Assembly: GCA_047619685.1 (NCBI GenBank)
Contig: JBLHLC010000010.1
Span: 53,807-117,806, forward strand
DNA from: JABDJZ01 sp047619685
Lineage (GTDB): Bacteria > Bacteroidota > Rhodothermia > Rhodothermales > UBA10348
Direction: 5' to 3'
Length of the DNA stretch: 64,000 bases
Numbering within the stretch: position 1 is the stretch's first letter; each line of letters opens with the position of its first letter. A model generated the notes under the pieces. That model was not told where the DNA came from, did not search any database, and worked only from the letters and a program-made list of their open reading frames with translations. Shown piece by piece: positions 1 to 9,962 of this stretch. Made by a program: the position numbers and the translations under genes.

Positions 1-1752
1 GCTCCTGCAACTCAGATCGAACCAGCGCCCGAACCAGCTCTCCACGGAAATTGAAGACGTTTATGCTTACCGATGCCGAAGGATCGGGTGTGGTCAACGC
101 ATAGCCGATGAGAAGCGGTGCCACCCGCGGTGAAAACGGGGATGGCAGCACGGCCACGTGCGTGAGTCCAAGGCCCTCATTGGCTATCACGGTCCCGAAT
201 TCCGAGATCCTGAACACCTGGCCCGATGTCACGGCCGTACCCGCCTCTTCTGAGCTCAGGAGATTCCATCGCAGCGTGGACGCATCAAACCGCGCCAGAC
301 TCCTGGAACCCGGCAGCAGTCGTAGCGAGGCATCCTCGGGCAACGTGAGCCGGACGGGTATCTGGAGTGAGTCTCCCGCCAGCGCGCGATCCGCGCGCAG
401 CGAGAATCGAACGAGCCCGTTGCCCACGGTGAATCGGCCGTTCTGGCCCACTGGTGTTGCATTTCGCTTGGGTCCAACCAGTTCTGGACGCGAAAGCCCG
501 ACATCCGCCGCGAACGGGATGGCGTTGGCCGGGATTTCCAGAAACACGCCCCGCCCGTCGGTCAAGGAGGCTGGCGTCCCGCTCGGCAGTTTCCGAAACA
601 GGGAGAAGGAAGCCGTGGCCGTCTTTTCCGAGACCCCGTCCCGAACCTGGACAGCGACGGGTCCAATAAACGTTGGATCCGTCGGGACAAAGAAGCCGGA
701 AGAACTGACGGTGCCCGCCTGCGGCGGCGTAACGGTCCATTCCAGACTGGACCCAAGGATCTGATCAGCCCCGTCTGCACTTACCGCGCGGTAGGCCAAC
801 TGAACGCCGGCTGACTGATTGTCGATGGATAGATCCGGGGAGGCGGCCGTCATGGATTCCGGAGAAAACGCACCCGCCTGGAAGTCGGCGGCTACCGCGC
901 TTTGGGCGGCATCCAGCCTTGCCTGCACATCGATATGGTAGGGCCCGGCTTCATGTATGGTGAGTATCGCGAGCGTCGGATCCTCAGAGTCGGGAACCGA
1001 AAGGTCCGCGCTCCGACCCGATACGCCCCACGCCACGGTTCCCCCGTTCCCGGGTCGAAACCGGTCCTCAATCCCGCCTCCAACGGCATCACGCACCACA
1101 AGACGCAAGCGATAGGTATCGCCCACTCGGACCCGGCCGCCGTCCAGCGATGGTTCGATGCGAAGCGAGGCCAGACCGCCCGGGGCTTTTGGCAGCAGGA
1201 CCAGATTGCCCGTGGAGTAGCTGAGTGTGCCACCCGCCTCTTCCACGATCATTCGGTACTCGATCGGATCCGATGAGAGTTGAGCCGGCAACTCCGCCAC
1301 AAGCGCCTGCCCTTCCTTGGACATGGGCACCGTGAATTCAGAACCACCCCGGCTATAGACCAGGCGGCCGGATACTGTCGACAGGTCCGCGGCGTCCGCA
1401 TTCACTCGGAGGGCGGTTGCGGCAGTGGTGGAAACCGCCTGGGGTGTGGAGTGGGTGTACGGAAGCGAGACCCGAAGCGTTTTATTGTTCGATCCTGGCG
1501 AAAGTGTCAACTGAAGGGCACGGCCGCTTGGCCGCAGATACCCCGGTCCAGTGACCGAGACGCTGTATAGTCCGTCGGCCAGCGTGCGCCCGGTACCGAA
1601 TCGGCCGTCGTCGCCCGAGGTGCCGGTCAAGTCAATTGCTCCGGCTCCTGTCCCTGTGCCGGAAAGACTCCTGCGAGCAGACACAGCCAAATCAGGCCGC
1701 CTTTGAAGAGGCGGTCGAGAGCAGAGGTTGATATGGTGGATGTACAGTTCAC
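1..1752 (-). CDS. Secreted surface protein, partial, frame broken behind its signal peptide
   Basis: Reading from a GTG at 1752, one frame gives a 41-residue piece with a convincing signal peptide (GLIWLCLLAGVF followed by PAQGQ) and stops at 1627. The adjacent frame is open from 1753 to the window edge and holds the body: a carboxypeptidase-regulatory-like Ig fold (GDDGRFGTGRTLADGLYSV), further beta-rich segments, and close to the edge a FlgD/T9SS-like Ig domain (PSPFSP, then VFNFRGELVRALV). A single missing base between about 1630 and 1665 would join the two. A start within the body frame (TTG 1690 or GTG 1684) would give a protein without a signal peptide, which is less likely. The gene follows the DUF4249 gene by 39 bp on the same strand and may be co-transcribed with it. 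No enzymatic role can be assigned, and the C-terminus lies outside the window. Confidence 0.6.
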
Positions 1753-1791
1753 CCTACCACCTCTGGATCGGCCATCCAGCCAGATTCCTAA

Positions 1792-2706
1792 CTACCGGAG
1801 GACCTTCACCTGCGCCACAACGCGCGTCATACTGGCGAAGAGCCCGCGGCCCCCATCCACAGAGTCGATGATATTGGGAATCTCACCCGGAGCAAGGCTG
1901 CCTCCCTGCTGCGCGGCCTGAAATCGCAGGTACTGATCCAGGTTGTCGTCTATGGCGATGATCCCGACAGAAGTCTCGCCGTAGAAGGCTACGGCGAACC
2001 ACGGCATCCAGACGCGAAACGTCCCGTCGGCCTCGGTCTGGTAGTTGGCCTCGTTCAGCGGTGGAGAACTGTTTACGCGGACAGCTTCCAATTCATCTGG
2101 ATCAAATTCCGAAAGGTCATCTCCCGGTTTTGCGTCGTACAGATCAAGAAGGTAGAACGGGGTCAGGTTCTCGACCGACACGTCATTTCCGACAACGGAG
2201 AAGACAAAAATCGCTCTCCGTCCCGGATAACTGGACGGCGTGATGACCGCGCTGAATTCCTCCGGGGACTGATAGACCAGCTCGGTGTCGCTCTGGCCAA
2301 CCAGCTGAAATGCCCCCGGGACGTGGGTCAGGGAGGTGACTAACGTGCCGTCAGACAGCCGCGCCTCCAGGCGGTAGTCCCGGCCCGCCTCCACCACCCG
2401 ATGCTCCCGGCCATTGCAAGAAAGGGGCCTATACAGGCCGAAGAGCTCCGTGTACTCGCACGGCAACACAACGGCTCCCGCCGGGTCAAGCAGACTGATT
2501 GTTACGGTGGCCCCGGAGATGCCCACCCCGAATGGATAGAATGGAGTGTTGATATCCCTCGTCCAGGTCAGCCGAACGTCGGGCAGGTTTTCACCTGCGA
2601 TGAGGTATGCCTCCACGACCGGTTCTGCCACATGAATGGAGGGCTCGGTGGTGTCGCAACCAGTCACCAAACAAGCCGCAGCAAGCACAAGAATCGACGT
2701 TTTCAT
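1792..2706 (-). CDS. DUF4249 family lipoprotein
   Basis: A 304-residue predicted outer-membrane lipoprotein. The start at 2706 gives a compact signal peptide ending in LVTGC (lipobox cysteine 17). The following sequence (VVEAYLIAGENLPDVRLTWTR, then GATVTISL) is characteristic of DUF4249, a family of Bacteroidota lipoproteins encoded beside TonB-dependent receptors. Only one base separates it from the stop of the receptor at 2708, so the two are surely co-transcribed, and the lipoprotein probably works with that receptor at the cell surface. The substrate is unknown. The longer reading up to 2868 has no signal peptide at its N-terminus and was not chosen. Confidence 0.85.
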   Translation of the reverse strand: MKTSILVLAAACLVTGCDTTEPSIHVAEPVVEAYLIAGENLPDVRLTWTRDINTPFYPFGVGISGATVTISLLDPAGAVVLPCEYTELFGLYRPLSCNGREHRVVEAGRDYRLEARLSDGTLVTSLTHVPGAFQLVGQSDTELVYQSPEEFSAVITPSSYPGRRAIFVFSVVGNDVSVENLTPFYLLDLYDAKPGDDLSEFDPDELEAVRVNSSPPLNEANYQTEADGTFRVWMPWFAVAFYGETSVGIIAIDDNLDQYLRFQAAQQGGSLAPGEIPNIIDSVDGGRGLFASMTRVVAQVKVLR

Positions 2707-2707
2707 C

Positions 2708-4957
2708 CTAGAAGTGGAGGCTGAGAGAGATGTTCGGAATCGGAACCGGGATCTGCGGAACCGTGTTTCGTTTGATCGTTCCCTCCTCGAACTCGAAAAA
2801 ATAGAACCAGATATTGCGCCTGGAGTAGAGGTTAATGACCTGCATCTGGAGCTCGAAGTCCGCTCCAAACCAGTTCCCTCGCCGCGTTACGCCAATATCC
2901 AACCGGTGATACGGCGGAAGGCGTGCCGCATTAAATGGGCTCACTAGCCCGATGGACGCCTCCGTACTGAGTGGAGAGTCCTGCAGTGTGTAGTAAGAGG
3001 CCGGCTCGGTATACGCCTGGCCTGTGCCATAGGTAAACGCGGTTGTTGCCCGCCACTTGCTGCTCAAGTCCAGGCTCAGCACGGCGTTCAGATCGTGCGT
3101 CCGGTCGTACTTGGGCGCAAAAAATTCCCCATCGTTGATGTTGGGGAATTGTCGCCGTGTGAAACCGAGCGTGTACCCGAGAAAGCCCGATAGTCGCCCC
3201 GCCGTTCGCTCGGCGAAGAATTCGGCCCCGTAGGCATGCCCGTTCCCGAAATGGAAGAGGTCCGCGTAGTCTACTCCCGAGGCGTCGACCAGAAAAGGAT
3301 CGAGTTGGAAGAGGTCCCGCATTGTCCGGTAATAGGCTTCTACCTCCAGGCCAACGCTGTCGGTGGGCCTCATCTTCAGGCCCGCCACAAACTGATCTCC
3401 GTACGCCGGATCGACGCCGTCCGCAGTCGTGAGCCACAAGTCAAGGCCGCTAAAGGCCTCGTTGGAGATCAGGGTCACGTATTGTGCATAACGGCCGTAC
3501 GCGGCCTGCAGCCTGATGGTGTCCGAGAACCGGCGCTCCAGGGAAATCCGCGGTTCCAGGCGGACGTGCCCTCCCTCCCCGAAATAGCTGGTTCTCAGGC
3601 CAGAAATCAGCTCCCACCCGGGCCCCGGGGTGTAGATGTGTTCCAGGTATCCAGATCCGTACCAACTGTGAATGGACTTCGTCAGCGTTGCTCTGCCATC
3701 GAACAGGTCCTCGAGACCCAACCTGAAATTGCCCCACCAAAAGCCGCCCTTGAAGGCGTGCGTCTCATTGGGCTGGAATTCCAGATCTCCTTTCGCGGAG
3801 ATGTCGTCCACCTGATTGTCCCGCGTGAACGTGGTGGTCGCAATGATGAAGTCCGGCTGGCTGAAGTAGTGCGATGACGTCAGCGTAAAATTGGAGTACA
3901 ACCTGCTGGAGAAGAGGTGTGTCCAGTTTAGGCTGAAGGTCTGATTCCCGTAGGCCAGCAGAAGTTGGGTGGAGTCAGCGATCGGAATGTCCAAAACGTC
4001 CCGCCCGGTGTATGCCGACACGGATATTTTGTCGTTCTGCCCAAGGTCCAGATTGACCTTCCCGTTGAAATCATAGAAGTAGAATCCGTCCGGAATGCCG
4101 TCCACATCTGCCGCCCTGACCGCGGCCAGCAGCGGCTCGAGCGTGGATCTCCGCACCGCAAACATATAGGACCCAGCAGGATGGGGTCCCTCAATCAACG
4201 CGCGAGACGCCAGAAGACCAATACTCAGGCGCCCCTCTGTCTTTTTGCGATTCCCGTCCTTGTTGTAGATATCCACCACGGAGCCGATACGGCCGCCGTA
4301 CTCGGCCGGGAATCCCCCCTTGAACAGGCGGACATCCTTGATGGCGTCCGGGTTGAACGTGGAGAAGAAGCCAAAGAAGTGGGTCGGATTATAGACCGTC
4401 GTCCGGTCCAGCAGGATGAGCGTCTGGTCCGGGCTTCCCCCGCGGATGTAGAGACCGCTGGAGTAGTCGGAGGCTGCCTTGACCCCCGGGAGCAACTGGA
4501 GCGAACGAAATACATCGGGCTCCAGGATGGTCGGTAGTTCGCGAATGGACTCCATGCTGAGTCTGGCCACGCCAATCCGCCCATCGGTGGACTCGTCCCT
4601 GTCCGCCTCTACCACGATTTCGCCGGAGACGATACGGGTGAACTCAAGCTCTACGTCCAGACGATACTCCTGGTCCTCGGCCAGGCGTACCTGGATTCGG
4701 GAACTGGTGTACCCCAGATAGGAGGCCAGGACAACGTAGTCGCCGGCTGGCAGTCCCGTGATGGTGTAGTACCCCGATGTGTTGGTCGCCGCGCCCAACG
4801 TTGACCCGTTCAGGACAACGTTGGCCAGGATCAGCGTCTCTCCGGTTTCTGCATCCCGAACAAATCCATTGATGGACGCGCCTCGTTGCGCCAGGGCGTC
4901 CACGCCGGTCACACAGATCAGTAAACCAAAAACAACCAGACGGACGCTTGAAATCAT
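2708..4957 (-). CDS. TonB-dependent receptor with carboxypeptidase-regulatory-like domain
   Basis: A 749-residue outer-membrane receptor. After a signal peptide ending near ALAQ there is a carboxypeptidase-regulatory-like Ig domain (about residues 28-110, INGFVRDAETGETLILANV). A plug domain follows (about 150-250: GLYIRGGSPDQTLILLD, FKGGFPAEYGGRIGSVVD), then a long beta-barrel ending in the aromatic-terminated strand NISLSLHF. Such receptors import ligands across the outer membrane using energy from TonB. The ligand cannot be read from sequence. The DUF4249 lipoprotein gene follows at one base. An upstream in-frame ATG at 4996 would only lengthen the n-region of the signal peptide; 4957 gives the more typical signal. 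Confidence 0.9.
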   Translation of the reverse strand: MISSVRLVVFGLLICVTGVDALAQRGASINGFVRDAETGETLILANVVLNGSTLGAATNTSGYYTITGLPAGDYVVLASYLGYTSSRIQVRLAEDQEYRLDVELEFTRIVSGEIVVEADRDESTDGRIGVARLSMESIRELPTILEPDVFRSLQLLPGVKAASDYSSGLYIRGGSPDQTLILLDRTTVYNPTHFFGFFSTFNPDAIKDVRLFKGGFPAEYGGRIGSVVDIYNKDGNRKKTEGRLSIGLLASRALIEGPHPAGSYMFAVRRSTLEPLLAAVRAADVDGIPDGFYFYDFNGKVNLDLGQNDKISVSAYTGRDVLDIPIADSTQLLLAYGNQTFSLNWTHLFSSRLYSNFTLTSSHYFSQPDFIIATTTFTRDNQVDDISAKGDLEFQPNETHAFKGGFWWGNFRLGLEDLFDGRATLTKSIHSWYGSGYLEHIYTPGPGWELISGLRTSYFGEGGHVRLEPRISLERRFSDTIRLQAAYGRYAQYVTLISNEAFSGLDLWLTTADGVDPAYGDQFVAGLKMRPTDSVGLEVEAYYRTMRDLFQLDPFLVDASGVDYADLFHFGNGHAYGAEFFAERTAGRLSGFLGYTLGFTRRQFPNINDGEFFAPKYDRTHDLNAVLSLDLSSKWRATTAFTYGTGQAYTEPASYYTLQDSPLSTEASIGLVSPFNAARLPPYHRLDIGVTRRGNWFGADFELQMQVINLYSRRNIWFYFFEFEEGTIKRNTVPQIPVPIPNISLSLHF

Positions 4958-5065
4958 GGACGCTGACCACGGTGAATACTGCCGGGTTTCACGCACAGCA
5001 CGGCTCCCGGGTTACCCCGGCGGCGGCCGTCTCATCACTATTCATCCAGCTTTGTTGTCGGCCCG

Positions 5066-5920
5066 TCAGGGTCCCTCCTTTGGCGATTCCTGGCGAAGCA
5101 AAGCCATGCCTCGGTCGGGGTAGTCGGTAATGAAACCGTCGACCCCCATTTCCAGGAGCTCCTCCATGCGCGCCGGCTCATTCACTGTCCAGGGAAGCGT
5201 CTTCATTCCGGCGGCCTTGATCTTGCGCACCAGGGCTCCGGTGAGGACCGTGTGATCCGGTGAGTAGACCTCCGGCACGAAGCCAAGCCGTTGCAGGTTG
5301 TCGTCCAGTTGCTCTACCTGCTCCTCCTCGACCAGCAAAGCCAGCCGAAGGGCCGGGTCCATGGTGCGCAGCACCTGAAGCGTGCGAACGTCGAACGACT
5401 GGACAACCGTTCGATTCAGAATACCACCCTCCTGGAGGACGCCGTACACCAGCGTCGCAAAGATTTCCGGCCCGGGATGGAGCCGACCGTCTCCCGCCGG
5501 CGTGGACTTGGTCTCAATGTTCCAAAGGGCTGGAGCCCGCCCCAGAGCGGCAGAATGGTCCTTCTCGAACGTTATCACCTCTTGGAGGAGCGGCTTCCTG
5601 GCCGCCATGGGCTTCTGGTCCGGGAATCTCGGATTCCCCCTCGCCCCGCAATCGAACAGCGCTATGTCTCCGTAGGGGAGATCGAAGAGCCGGATTTCTG
5701 TGGTGACTGCTGTCCCGTCCGGATGGCTGCAGATTTCCCGAGAGATCACCGGGTCATGCGAGACGACTACGCGGTGGTCTGCCGAAATGCCAACGTCCAA
5801 CTCAAGCGTCCGAACGCCTAGTTCCAGGGCAAGTCCGAAGGCCGGCAGCGTGTTTTCGGGCAGAAGTCCCCGTGCCCCCCGGTGTCCTTGAAGATCGAAA
5901 AGCCAGGTCCTTTTTGTCAT
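5066..5920 (-). CDS. Glycerophosphodiester phosphodiesterase
   Basis: A 284-residue GDPD-family TIM barrel that hydrolyses glycerophosphodiesters to glycerol-3-phosphate and an alcohol. The N-terminus carries the catalytic histidine and metal-site motifs (GHRGARGLLPENT, LELDVGISADHRVVVSHDP). The C-terminus carries WTVNEPARMEELLEMGVDGF and ITDYP, the usual closing motif of the family. No signal peptide is evident from the ATG at 5920, so it is probably cytoplasmic. It lies divergently from gyrA and is not clearly in an operon with the receptor genes, which end their run about 100 bp further on. Confidence 0.88.
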   Translation of the reverse strand: MTKRTWLFDLQGHRGARGLLPENTLPAFGLALELGVRTLELDVGISADHRVVVSHDPVISREICSHPDGTAVTTEIRLFDLPYGDIALFDCGARGNPRFPDQKPMAARKPLLQEVITFEKDHSAALGRAPALWNIETKSTPAGDGRLHPGPEIFATLVYGVLQEGGILNRTVVQSFDVRTLQVLRTMDPALRLALLVEEEQVEQLDDNLQRLGFVPEVYSPDHTVLTGALVRKIKAAGMKTLPWTVNEPARMEELLEMGVDGFITDYPDRGMALLRQESPKEGP

Positions 5921-6046
5921 GCCCAATGGCGTCTGGAGAGCGGACGGCAATGACGGTTGTGTGAAGCCATTGCGAGTCCGATTTAAAACTAGTCCTAAAT
6001 CGTTTGTTTACAATGATTTACACACAATCGTTATCAGAGGCTCCAG

Positions 6047-6079
6047 ATTGGCGTTTGGGACCCAAAAATCGTACATTTG
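6047..6079 (+). promoter_or_regulatory. Candidate Bacteroidota-type promoter of gyrA
   Basis: The 261 bp between the divergent GDPD and gyrA genes is the most AT-rich stretch in this part of the window. TACATTTG at 6072-6079 matches the TAnnTTTG -7 consensus of Bacteroidota housekeeping promoters, and ATTG at 6047-6050 lies 21 bp upstream as a possible -33 box. The 5' leader to the gyrA ATG would be about 100 nt. The match is to consensus only, and whether the consensus holds in this lineage is not known to me. Confidence 0.35.
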
Positions 6080-6181
6080 GGGGTTGTGGGGTCGGTATTG
6101 GTGCGCGGTAGAAAGACCGGCATCCGACCCGCTCTGAAAGCTACTCTCTTTGGTCGTAACGCGCACTCTAAACACCGGTTC

Positions 6182-8827
6182 ATGGAACAGGCTAACAGTC
6201 GGATAATCCCGCTCGACATTGAGGACGAAATGAAGTCCTCGTACATCGATTACTCGATGTCAGTGATTGTTGGGCGGGCGCTTCCAGATGTTCGAGATGG
6301 GCTGAAGCCCGTTCACCGTCGTGTGTTGTACGGGATGAGCGACCTGGGCATGACGGCGGGCTCCGCCTTCAAGAAAAGCGCCCGGTTGGTCGGTGAAGTG
6401 CTGGGTAAGTACCACCCGCACGGCGACACCGCGGTGTATGACACCATGGTCAGGATGGCGCAGGATTTTTCCATGCGCTACCCCCTGGTGGACGGCCAGG
6501 GTAACTTTGGTTCCGTAGACGGTGACTCTGCGGCCGCCATGCGGTACACCGAAGCCCGCATGACCCGTCTGGCAGAGGAGATGCTGCGCGACCTCGGAAA
6601 GGAGACCGTGGACTTCCAGGAGAACTTTGACGGTTCACTGGAGGAGCCCACAGTGCTCCCCGCAGCCGTGCCCAACCTGTTGATCAACGGGTCCGACGGC
6701 ATTGCCGTTGGTATGGCCACCAAGATTCCTCCGCACAACGCCACGGAGGCCATTACCGCGGTCATCGCCTACATCGATGACAACGAGATCTCCATCGACG
6801 GACTGATGGAGCACCTCCCCGCTCCCGATTTCCCCACGGGCGGCCTGATCTACGGGTATCAGGGTGTTCGGATGGCCTATCACACCGGCCGCGGCCGCGT
6901 CGTGATGCGGGGCAAATTCCACGAGGAGGAGATCCGCCCGGGCCGGTTCGCACTGATTGTCACGGAAATACCTTACCAGGTAAACAAGAGTTCGCTTCTC
7001 GAGAAGATCGCCCTTTTGGTTCGCGAGAAGCGCATTGAGGGCATCTCGGACCTCAGAGACGAGAGTGACCGTGACGGCATGCGGATCGTCATTGAGCTGA
7101 AGAAGGATATCATTTCTGCCGTCGTGCAGAACCAGCTCTACAAGTTTACTCCGCTACAGCAGACGTTCGGTGTGAACGTGGTTGCGCTCGTGCACGGCCG
7201 GCCACGCACCTTGAATCTCAAGGAGATGATCCACCACTATGTGGACCATCGTCACGAGGTCGTGATGCGGCGGACTCAGTTCGAGTTGCGCAAGGCGCAG
7301 GAGCGCGCGCACATTCTGGAAGGCCTGACCATCGCGCTGGATCACCTGGATGCGGTGATCACCATCATCCGGAACTCGCCTGACACGGACGCGGCCAGGC
7401 TCAACCTCATGGAAGGCGTCTTCCCGGAGAAGTTGACGACCGCGCAGTTGGAGAAGCTCGGACTGCCCACGACGGGCGGTTCCATGTTCACCTTGTCCGA
7501 GGTCCAGGCCAAGGCCATTCTGGAATTGCGGCTCAATCGGTTGACTGGCCTTGAGCGTCAGAAGATCGAAGACGAGTATCAGACCGTCCTGTCGGAGATT
7601 GGTCGCCTGGAGGCGATTCTTGCCAGCAAAGAACTCCGCATGCAGATCATCAAGGATGAACTGCTTGAGATGCGCGAAAAATACGGCGACGAGCGCCGCA
7701 CAGAGATCGACTACGCGGGCGGCGAGGACATCATTTACGAGGATCTGATCGAGGAAGATCAGGTGGTCGTGACGGTCTCGCATCAGGGACTCGTCAAGCG
7801 GACCAGTGTCTCGGAATACCGCCAGCAGGGACGGGGCGGAGTGGGCTCCAGAGGCCTGTCCATGCGGGACGAGGACTTCGTAGAGCACCTCTTCGTGTCC
7901 TACAATCATGACTACCTCCTCTTCTTCACGGATCACGGCCAGTGTTACTGGCTCAGGGTCTTTGAAATACCGGAGGGCTCGCGAACGGCCAAGGGGCGGT
8001 CAATCCGGAACCTCAGTCATATTGATCCCGAGGACCGCGTACGCGCCGTTCTGTCTGTATCGAAGGCCGACTTCCGAAATCAGGATTTCCTCGACAACCA
8101 CTTTGTCCTGATGGCCACCGAGAACGGGACCGTCAAGAAGACGCCCCTCGAGGCCTTCAGCCGTCCCCGCGTGGATGGGATCATCGCTATCGTGATTGAA
8201 GAGGGCAACCGACTCCTGGAGGCGCACCTCACGTCCGGCAAGTCGGAAGTGGTGCTTGCTTCATCGGCCGGCCTATCGATCCGGTTCAAGGAGTCTGACG
8301 TCCGGTCCATGGGCCGAAAGTCGCGTGGTGTACGTGGGCAGTCCCTCAAGGAGGGTCAAAAGCTCGTTGGCATGGTTGTCCTCGAGGACGGGGAGCGAGA
8401 TCTGCTTGCGATCAGCGCCCACGGCTACGGCAAACGATCAGAGGTGGACGACTACCGGTTGCAGACGCGCGGCGGCAAGGGCATCATCACGATGAAGGCA
8501 ACCTCCAAGACCGGTGAATTGGTGGCCGTCAAGGGTGTTCTGGAAGACGATGACCTCATGATCTCCACCACCGGCGGAATCATGATTCGCATGCAGGTCA
8601 ACACCATCCGAACCATGGGCCGAAACACCCAGGGCGTGCGGCTCATCAACCTCCGGGAGGACGATGCCATCGCCGACGTCACCAGGGTAATCCTGGACGA
8701 TGTGGTTGTTGAGACTGAAGGCTCCGATGGTGTGCTCCCAGAGGAGGACCTGAACCGGCCAGAAGACGCGGTCCAGCCGGGAGACCCGGACGATGGGGCT
8801 GAAACGGACGACGCTGACCTGGATTGA
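6182..8827 (+). CDS. gyrA: DNA gyrase subunit A
   Basis: An 881-residue GyrA, the breakage-reunion subunit that works with GyrB to supercoil DNA. The ATG at 6182 starts MEQANSRIIP, followed by the typical IDYSMSVIVGRALPDVRDGLKPVHRR region. The catalytic tyrosine is Tyr122 (AAMRYTEARM). The quinolone-determining loop HPHGDTAVYDT has Thr at position 83 and Asp at 87 in E. coli numbering. The C-terminal beta-pinwheel has the GyrA box written as QGRGGVG rather than the usual QRRGGKG. A second, similar motif QTRGGKG sits in a later blade. The tail is acidic (DPDDGAETDDADLD), as in many gyrases. The stop is at 8827. Confidence 0.97.
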   Translation: MEQANSRIIPLDIEDEMKSSYIDYSMSVIVGRALPDVRDGLKPVHRRVLYGMSDLGMTAGSAFKKSARLVGEVLGKYHPHGDTAVYDTMVRMAQDFSMRYPLVDGQGNFGSVDGDSAAAMRYTEARMTRLAEEMLRDLGKETVDFQENFDGSLEEPTVLPAAVPNLLINGSDGIAVGMATKIPPHNATEAITAVIAYIDDNEISIDGLMEHLPAPDFPTGGLIYGYQGVRMAYHTGRGRVVMRGKFHEEEIRPGRFALIVTEIPYQVNKSSLLEKIALLVREKRIEGISDLRDESDRDGMRIVIELKKDIISAVVQNQLYKFTPLQQTFGVNVVALVHGRPRTLNLKEMIHHYVDHRHEVVMRRTQFELRKAQERAHILEGLTIALDHLDAVITIIRNSPDTDAARLNLMEGVFPEKLTTAQLEKLGLPTTGGSMFTLSEVQAKAILELRLNRLTGLERQKIEDEYQTVLSEIGRLEAILASKELRMQIIKDELLEMREKYGDERRTEIDYAGGEDIIYEDLIEEDQVVVTVSHQGLVKRTSVSEYRQQGRGGVGSRGLSMRDEDFVEHLFVSYNHDYLLFFTDHGQCYWLRVFEIPEGSRTAKGRSIRNLSHIDPEDRVRAVLSVSKADFRNQDFLDNHFVLMATENGTVKKTPLEAFSRPRVDGIIAIVIEEGNRLLEAHLTSGKSEVVLASSAGLSIRFKESDVRSMGRKSRGVRGQSLKEGQKLVGMVVLEDGERDLLAISAHGYGKRSEVDDYRLQTRGGKGIITMKATSKTGELVAVKGVLEDDDLMISTTGGIMIRMQVNTIRTMGRNTQGVRLINLREDDAIADVTRVILDDVVVETEGSDGVLPEEDLNRPEDAVQPGDPDDGAETDDADLD

Positions 8828-8937
8828 TATTTCCAGGGCGGGACGTAACGGATTCCACTCGCGTCCGTATAAAATTCGGCACACCCGCCCTTAGGAGCAG
8901 GTATGCACCCTTTACCCTCCCATTTACTACCCATTCA

Positions 8938-9699
8938 ATGAAACGCATTTTTTCTTTTCTAGTGGTTGCGCTGGCGCTGGTATCCACGGGTTCCGCCCAA
9001 ACTGCGGCAGACGTACTAGCCAAGCACATTGAGGCCGTCGGCGGCGAAGAGGCTTGGTCTGGCGTCACGGATCGCCACGCAAAAATCAGCGTCTCTGTCG
9101 AAATCCCGCAGGGCGTGCTTGTCCTGGACGTTGAAGTCTGGAACCTGTATCCGGGATACGCCTTGGCCAAAACGACCGCAGTCAGCGTTCCAGAGGGCAT
9201 TCCGGATCTTTCCAGTACGGTGTATGTCACTCCGGAGGGTGGATTTGGCGAAGGAATGCAGTTCCAGGGTCGTCAGGATTTCGAGGGTCCCCCGCCTGCG
9301 GCTATTATTGCAGGCGTTCCTGGATTCGAAGGCGCGCTCGAGGAGCTAGGTATTCTGGCATCCATGGATTCAGTTTCGGTGGAGTTGACCGGCCAAGAAG
9401 AGATGAACGGCAAAATGGCTCACGTGGTCGAAGTGGGAGGTGTTTCGCCTTCCAAGAGCTATTACGATGTTGAGTCGGGACTCCTGATTGCTCGCTCTCA
9501 GCAGAGCATGATGGGCACGATCGTCATGATGGTCTCTGAGTATCAGGAATTCGACGGCCTGCAGGTCGCACTGATTCAGGAAGGCATGGCCGAGGCCGGC
9601 GGTCAGTCCATGAGCCAAACCTTCGCAATGACCGCTCACGAAACGAATACGGGGCTGACGGCTGAGAAGCTTGCTGAGCTTGCGGGGTCGGACAACTAG
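8938..9699 (+). CDS. Secreted LolA-like / outer-membrane lipoprotein-sorting-like protein
   Basis: A 253-residue exported protein. The ATG at 8938 gives a clean signal peptide (RIFSFLVVALALVSTGSAQ). The mature part begins AADVLAKHIEAVGGEEAW and continues as a beta-rich domain with hydrolase-accessory/LolA-like character (YYDVESGLLIARSQQ, MMVSEYQEFDGLQVALIQ). Proteins of this shape in Bacteroidota are annotated as outer-membrane lipoprotein-sorting-like or as a non-catalytic tail found on M16 peptidases; no catalytic residues are visible. It begins 110 bp after gyrA on the same strand. An upstream TTG reading from 8824 lacks a signal and was not used. Its role is unknown. Confidence 0.65.
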   Translation: MKRIFSFLVVALALVSTGSAQTAADVLAKHIEAVGGEEAWSGVTDRHAKISVSVEIPQGVLVLDVEVWNLYPGYALAKTTAVSVPEGIPDLSSTVYVTPEGGFGEGMQFQGRQDFEGPPPAAIIAGVPGFEGALEELGILASMDSVSVELTGQEEMNGKMAHVVEVGGVSPSKSYYDVESGLLIARSQQSMMGTIVMMVSEYQEFDGLQVALIQEGMAEAGGQSMSQTFAMTAHETNTGLTAEKLAELAGSDN

Positions 9700-9700
9700 G

Positions 9701-9825
9701 GTTGTGCCTTGGCCTGGAGGGACGTCCTCCTGGGCTGGAGGAACGCCGATTAGAACTGAGGTTCACCTGGCCACGCGGGGCTGCTCCTAAGACGCCCAGG
9801 AGAACGCCCCTCCAGGCCCTGACGC
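9701..9825. repeat. Hairpin repeat element, copy A
   Basis: An intergenic copy of a roughly 125-bp element also present at 36188-36315 and, inverted, at 37960-38084. It begins GTTGTGCC and has inverted arms at 9712-9735 and 9794-9817 that pair over 24 positions with two mismatches. The interior contains CTGGCCACGCGGGGC, which also appears, with one or two changes, in the second repeat family at 38.9 and 41.7 kb. It lies immediately downstream of the LolA-like gene. No open reading frame in it looks coding. Confidence 0.8.
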
Positions 9826-9928
9826 GGGGAGGCTCTCCGGGCGACGGGCGGGGATTCCATCGGCGGGCCTTTGGCCCGCCTCGGGGCGTAACGCTAGGCT
9901 GGGGCGGGTCCAGCAAGACTGCAAATAG

Positions 9929-9962
9929 AAAGGGCCGGCCCCGTTTGGGGTCGGCCCTTTTG
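9929..9962 (+). terminator. Rho-independent terminator
   Basis: A strong GC hairpin (AAGGGCCGGCCCC, loop GTTT, GGGGTCGGCCCTT) is followed by TTTTG. It sits between the LolA-like gene and the convergent lysine aminotransferase, so it can serve either strand. A further perfect 22-bp palindrome follows at 9979-10000. Together with repeat copy A these account for the 339-bp gap between the two genes; I see no gene in it. Confidence 0.75.
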
